Translations under genes and position numbers: made by a program
NCBI GenBank assembly: GCA_050084515.1
Contig: CM114271.1
Location: forward strand, 45,756,001 to 45,820,000
Direction: 5' to 3'
Source: Blasia pusilla
Taxonomy: Eukaryota > Marchantiophyta > Marchantiopsida > Blasiales
Length of the DNA stretch: 64,000 bases
Notes under the pieces: model-generated
Databases searched by the model: none
What the model saw: the letters and a program-made list of their open reading frames with translations, nothing else
Told to the model about the DNA's origin: nothing
Shown here: piece after piece, positions 58,540 through 64,000 of the stretch
How positions within the stretch are numbered: position 1 is the stretch's first letter
Layout: each line of letters opens with the position of its first letter

Positions 58540-60050
58540 ATCTGCGCAGATTTTAACGCGCTGAATGTGCACAGAAATGAATGTAGATGGTACGTAATGA
58601 GGACCTCGAATCACACACTACCTGCGGCACAGGTAACGTGTGACCCTGCCGCCATTTCCATGATACCTAATGAAACTTCGAAATGCTTGAGATGTGGTAC
58701 CTACGTAGCAGAATTTGAGATTACGTAGGATTACGAAGCTGAGAACGTAGAAGTAGAAAGACATCGCCCAAAGATCATGAACTCACGCGGCCGTTGCACC
58801 CAAATGCACGTAGAACTGCGGTTGAAATCTCAGTCAGTAGATGTGTTGCATCTCGACGATCCAATCATAAGCGCTGTGGTTTGGATCCCAAGCCTCCAAA
58901 GCCCGTCCTAAGCTCGGAGTTCCTCCTCCTCCCCCCTCCGCATCAGGTCTCCTGTAAAATTCCTTCTACATATTATGTGTGAAGCCTAATCTATAGTATT
59001 AACGGAGCATGGGTGGCTAACTAGGGAAAGGAGAAAAGGAAAAAAAAGAGGCATGATGGCTATAAGAAGTGAAACCTGAATACCCTTAAAATACTCTCCC
59101 CTTCTACTGAAAGAGACCCTATTTACTCTCCCCCAATTTGTGCCTCGTGCTGCGGTTAGAGTGGTCGGTTATTTTGTGCATCCAGGAAGATTTGTGCCTC
59201 GTGCCGCGGTTTGAATGGACGTTTATTTTGTGCGTCCAGGAAGATTCGTGCCTCTGCTGAATCAAGCCTTACAGAGCGAGCCAAACACCTGATCAACCAA
59301 ATCAAATCTTATGGAACAAACCGCACATTTGCTCACTTCCGGAGCCAGCCACGCACCAACACACACACATGGTCAATCAGCGGTTCTAGTTTGCCGAGTC
59401 CTCGATTCGGCCTCTCATCAAGTTCAAGCCTTCCTAGTTTCGCGGTTTACAATACGGACAAGTCTTGAAAGACTTGGGACGGACTTTTTGGTCGGTTCTT
59501 AAATCCATTCTCAGAGAAGCTCCTTTTGTTGGTAGGCGATCTCTCTCTGTTTCCACCAATATGCAGTCATAGGGCATCCAAACTTTGCATAGTTTGTCAC
59601 ATTTCATCTTCACATTTTTACACTAATATGACCAATTATAATCTATTTGCAGCAATAAGGCATAGTGGCGACCCTCTCTATTTAAGTTTTCTATCTCGAG
59701 TTAGAATTATAAGGCCAACCCAAAACGAAATAGACTTGAATTTCCGACAAGGATAAACTTCTCTACCCTCCGGTATGGCCCAAACCATAAATACCACAAG
59801 AGAATATTTCCTGACATCCTTGGCTATGCAATGATAGGCCATAAGAGCCAAGGCCTAGCAATCCAAGAAAGATGAAGTCGGCTTTCGCACCTAGTCTTAT
59901 CGACGTTATACTCTCAAGGGTTAAGAGTACAACCCAATTACTCATCTTTGGGTCCCTATGCCCATCAAATTTTGACGTATTCACTCAATCATGATTTTAT
60001 GTGCATTCACCTTATTGCTTGATTGTATGCAATGAATACTTTTTAATAGT
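58540..60050. other. No gene supported; contains a 54-bp tandem repeat
   Basis: Tandem repeat at 59136-59254: two 54-bp units (59136-59189 and 59190-59243) plus a partial third, with shared words atttgtgcctcgtg, gcggtt and ttattttgtgc.tccagga. The rest is AT-rich without recognisable coding. Confidence 0.5.
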
Positions 60051-62022
60051 ATGGCAACTAGCGACAGATCAGCAAGGGGTAGTGGGAGAAAATTTGTTGC
60101 ATCAGCTTCACCAATTCGAGCTACAGATAAGCTACCAACTCTTGCAGTATCTCTGCGACACTCAAGAAATCTTCTAAGCGACAAAAAATTTCCCGACTAG
60201 CAATATCCGGTACCTACAACAAGGGCATTGCCCAATCAGGATGGACAAAATAATCAACAAGCTACTCATGTTTGTGCGTGGTAATATTATGCTCTTACAC
60301 ATTACAAAACCTTATTTTCTATCGTTGAATACAGTATTGACAGGTACCAAAGTCATACATAGACTTTGCCAAGATGATTTTGATTGATATGCCTAAGCTA
60401 CCTCATGAAAACCGTCCCCATATTATTCCGCCAACTGGTGGACAATTGAGGTATGTTAATAGCCTAGGCCTAGATTAGTCCTACTATGGAGGCGAAGTGT
60501 CCATCTAAAAAATAAGCCGGCTCATTGACGAAAGAAAAGGTTGGGCTGCGTCATTCAGAGTATTGAAGAAGCAACCACCTGCAACGGGTAATTTTTTTGC
60601 ACTTATTCTCTTGTATTTTGCATTTTAAATTTTGCTTCTATGTTAGTATTTGCATATGTTTAATAATTCCATATTGATATAGTCAGATATTCAGAAAGAG
60701 GTGATGGTGCATAAAGGAGTCCCTTTCAATGATTTAGAGTTAACGCGCCAGCAAGAAGCCGCTGATTTTACACGACTTATTGCTAGAATAAACCATGATC
60801 AATTTGAGAAGTTAAGGGTCATCAAGAAGCTTCCTATTAATACGCTAGTTGACTTGACATCCGCTAAGGCGTTTCAGCTTCTTTCTCGCCTTAAGAGTGC
60901 TTCCGAGGACGGGACTATATCTGAATTGCCTGATGTTGACCGACATAGTAGTGTAGAAGTTGTTAACAATCTTGCTATATCATTAAGCTCTGAAAGTAGA
61001 TATAGCTTTAGCCATTTTCATACAAACATCACATCTTATTACGGACCTCCACTCCCAGAGTCTCCCAACAAACGCAAATGTGCCTAAGTCACCACACTTC
61101 AAGTGCCTTAACAGACATGTTGGTGCAATGGAGAGGCAACTCATCACAACAACAGGCAAGCATTGTAGCTACATTAGTTGCATTACTAAAGTTTAGATAT
61201 GGTTCACTTACACACAAGTACTAGCACTATGATTTACATCACATAAGGTGGAAGATTTAACATTCATTCAACTATTTATATTTGGCTTTTACCTTTGCTA
61301 GTTTTGTACTTTTGTATTGAAACCTCACCCTGCATATAGGGACTCCCTTACACTTTATAGTGCAGCTTTTATTGCAACATATGAGGCATATATTGTGTTT
61401 CATACATACTTCACGCCTACCTATAATGTGCTTAGTAAACAATATGGTACATGTAACTTTATAGTTATATCTTGCAAAGTTTATAAAGCAATATCATTTT
61501 TTTGAATCATCAATTTACCATATTTTTCATCGTCTCAGCTTAAAGGCTCATATTCAGACTTATGTCTACATTTGTGTTCTCAAAATTTTTATATACATTC
61601 ATTATTCAATATTGCTTTTAGTTGTGCCACGTCGAAAACATTTTCTATTACTATATTCCTTGTTTGTATTGCATTGTGCAGAAAAGGAAGCATGTTGTAT
61701 ATTCAACAATTAGCGATTATTGAACACCCTAGAAGCATAACACCACTCTTTTTCACTGTTAGTTTACAGACTGAAAGAGGATCTAAATCTCAGACAGTCA
61801 ATCTTTTTAGATAAGGAAATGAACACCATGTTGGTCCAAGTCATCTACTAAGCATTCTAGTGCATATTTTGTACGCTGCTATACAAACTATCGAGTGCAC
61901 TCGAACACAACTTACTCAATCTGAAGCACGAGATAAAGCATTGCATGACGTCTTAGCATACATGGACCAAGATTTGCATGATGCAATTACTATAATTGCA
62001 AGGTTCAAGTTAATACTATTTT
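60051..62022 (+). pseudogene. Unrecognised, probably broken multi-exon gene
   Basis: Coding-like stretches in the same orientation are separated by intron-like AT-rich gaps with plausible splice sites. The first is 60051-60277 (MATSDRSARGSGRKF..., TAG at 60198). About 60342-60450 reads SYIDFAKMILIDMPKLPHENR. About 60490-60590 reads KISRLIDERKGWAASFRVLKK after a TAA. About 60683-61087 is 128+ residues with KEVMVHKGVPFNDLELTR and RINHDQFEKLRVIKKLPI, ending KRKCA. About 61682-62022 reads YIQQLAIIEHPRSITPLF, TAA at 61813, then RTQLTQSEARDKALHDVLAY. Charged helical segments look protein-like, but I recognise no domain. Three in-frame stops suggest a pseudogene, or wrong exon edges. A copia LTR begins 26 bp after its end. 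Confidence 0.4.
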
Positions 62023-62048
62023 AGCATTATTGATAACTATCCAAATGA

Positions 62049-62351
62049 TATTGAAGATTGAGTTATAGTCGAGCTTATTGGAATGCTACATTTGGTAGTC
62101 CCACAAAGTAGGAAAGTTTAATCTTGGTTAGTTAGTTAAGCACGATTATATTAACTAGGGTTAGTTAATCACAATTAGTCTAACTTGAGACTGTTAGGAT
62201 TAGGATTATGATTGCTTGTACATACCCTATAAAATTGACAAGGGGACCGGCCTCCACTTATTCTCTCCTCCTAAAATTTTGTTCTCCATGGTGGTGTGTG
62301 AGTGTGAGAGTCGTATCCTACCAATTATGCTTCTTTAGTAATTTTTCTACA
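62049..62351 (+). mobile_element. 5' LTR of a second copy of the copia family
   Basis: 303 bp, TATTGAAGATTGAG to TTTTTCTACA, alignable with the LTRs at 19906 and 24905, including the start and the gctccctatttaaa-like promoter area (ccctataaaattg). Followed directly by tgatattagagc (62352-62363), a decayed primer binding site. The element continues past the window edge. Confidence 0.8.
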
Positions 62352-62865
62352 TGATATTAGAGCGATATGAGAACATCAATTGAAATTCTGGATGTTTGAA
62401 GAGGGAACAAAGGAAAAAGAATGTACAATTCCAATTTAGAAGAAGGAATTTTCATTAAGAGCTCAATGGCAGAAGATTTCAAATAGAGTTTTGACCGTGA
62501 CAAAACTTTGGAGGTACTTTTAGAGTTTTCCCGATCAATTTACGTATCTGGTCCGCATTGGTCAAATCGACGTTGAAGGTTAGTTTTGACCTTCTTGTAG
62601 ATCTTATCAAGAACTTTCCAACGCATCCCAAATCGCTCAACTCTGACATCATGAGCTCTTGCAATAGCAATTTCAATGTAGGAAAGTACAATTAGCGAAG
62701 GAGAGTTGTGCAATTTGTTCTCTATAGGCCAATTCCGACTAGTGCTTCCATACATTTGATCAATTTTGGAAAATTTCAAGTCAATTTCTTATTAGGAGTG
62801 GTCTATGCTACAATTGGAACACTGTAGAACTCGAAATTATATATTTTTGAGTAAAATCATTTTTC

Positions 62866-64000
62866 ATGGAGTATTCCTGAACAAGAATCATAGATGAGAA
62901 GCTAAATAAGCAGAATTATAATGTCTGGAAGTTTCATATGAAACAATTTATCATGGATCAAGAACTTCGAAAGCTTGCTACAAACGATGAGGCCATACCA
63001 AAAGGTGACCTAACAGACTTGAATGTTCGCGTTGGAACAAACGCGTAAGACAAGTAATCCACTCTATTTCAATAACGATCAGTTCGCCAATGATTGGTCA
63101 CATTCAAGATGTTGATACTCTGAAGGAGACCTGGGATGCATTGGAAAAGCTATTCCACATATCTACAAAGGCTAGAAAGCTTAAATTGAACAAAAAATTG
63201 AACGAAGTGAATAAAGGATCGCAAAGCATCAATTACTATGTTTTGAGGATAAAACATGTTGTTGATCAGATGAATAGCATTGGACTGACACTAGAAGATG
63301 ATGATTTGATTTTGTTCACTCTTCAAAGTCTTCAAAAGGATTACAAGTCTTTTGAGACCTCTATCTTTGTGAGAGAAAAATATCCAACCTTGTAAGAGTT
63401 AGTCCTAGTGTTAATTAGTGAAGAGATGCACCTAGTAGGTAGTGTAACTCATCTAATATGCAAGAGGGTGCACTATTTGCAAGTAATGGATCAAATAGAG
63501 GTAGAGATCGTGGTAGAAGCTTTCGTGGTCGTGGTGGATATCAAGTATTTGGAGAAACAGACACTCAATATAACTTCACTCAATCAACTACGACCCAATA
63601 TCAGATATAATCACAATGTGATGATGGTGGAAATTGTTGGGATCGAGGTGAGCAGTAGAGGATCCCTGGATCTTGCAATTACTATGGGATAAAAGATCAC
63701 TATGTAAAGTTTTGCTTCAAGAAGAAGGTAGATATGAGAATAAGAGTCTTACAAGAACAAAACTATGTGGAACAACAACACCAAGGGCAATATTAAAAAC
63801 AATAATATTTACAAACTCAGCATCTATTGGTCATGACTCGTCATATGGAAGCAATGATCAAGAAAGACTCGACAATAGATTGGTAGATCGATTCTGGTGC
63901 ATCAAATCATGTGATCTCATAAGCTAAATGATTCAGGAGTATGGAGCCGGTGAAAGATAATGCAATAGTGCTTATAGAAGATGATACTCAACATCATATC
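62866..64000 (+). pseudogene. Gag and protease start of the second copia copy (cut by window end)
   Basis: Starts MEYS at 62866, followed by TGA at codon 5, at the same place where the other copy has TAA. KLNKQNYNVWKF, MIGHIQDVDTLKETWDALEKL and DYKSFETSI...REKYPTL follow, with a frameshift near 63030 and TAA near 63395. Zinc-knuckle area near 63674-63720 (CNYYGIKDHYVKFC; the second cysteine is tyrosine). The protease motif keeps D-S-G (63890-63898), but the preceding tyrosine is TAG (63884-63886). Not functional. Confidence 0.8.

Overview
The window reads as nuclear DNA of a land plant. The evidence is genes with many small GT-AG introns, a chloroplast fibrillin (PAP/FBN) gene, a malectin-like LRR receptor kinase gene, and a dense layer of plant-type Ty1/copia and Ty3/gypsy retrotransposons (including one with an integrase chromodomain), plus Helitron, CACTA-type and MITE-like DNA transposon remains. 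The lineage cannot be fixed from sequence alone. The style of the gypsy polyprotein and of the receptor ectodomain made me think of a non-flowering plant (lycophyte, fern or bryophyte), but that is a guess.

Layout: 1-16.3 kb is nested retrotransposon debris. It holds a minus-strand gag-like relic, two copies of a chromovirus LTR/leader, a chromovirus pol end with chromodomain, a gypsy gag broken by a CACTA-type end, a minus-strand copia fused head-to-head to a plus-strand gypsy, and several copies of a repeat called R here. 16.5-26.7 kb is a tandem satellite in two related subfamilies (about 343 bp and 330-350 bp units), split by a complete but dead copia element (19906-25216) with 5-bp target duplications. 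26.7-35.9 kb is mostly non-coding with a copia scrap, an R copy and a degraded Helitron that still shows a Rep HUH motif. 35.99-42.66 kb is a malectin-LRR-receptor kinase gene in its normal exon order but with frameshifts and a nonsense codon. 42.7-48.7 kb holds a SWIM-type zinc finger relic, a split R copy with a long GA microsatellite, and a tRNA-like sequence. 48.71-50.44 kb is a relatively young, internally deleted copia element lying about 0.4 kb upstream of the only clearly intact gene, an 11-exon two-domain plastid fibrillin (50845-54668). 54.7-60.0 kb has no gene I can support, only hairpins and small duplications. 60.05-62.02 kb is an unrecognised, probably broken plant gene. From 62049 to the end is the 5' part of a second copy of the 19.9-kb copia family.

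The two host genes have no evident functional link: one acts in plastid membranes or plastoglobules, the other would have been a plasma membrane receptor. The main story is decay. Many in-frame stops in the transposon pol regions sit where a glutamine is expected, and most of these are TAG. This fits CAG to TAG change, as would follow deamination of methylated CHG sites, and the intact fibrillin gene has none.
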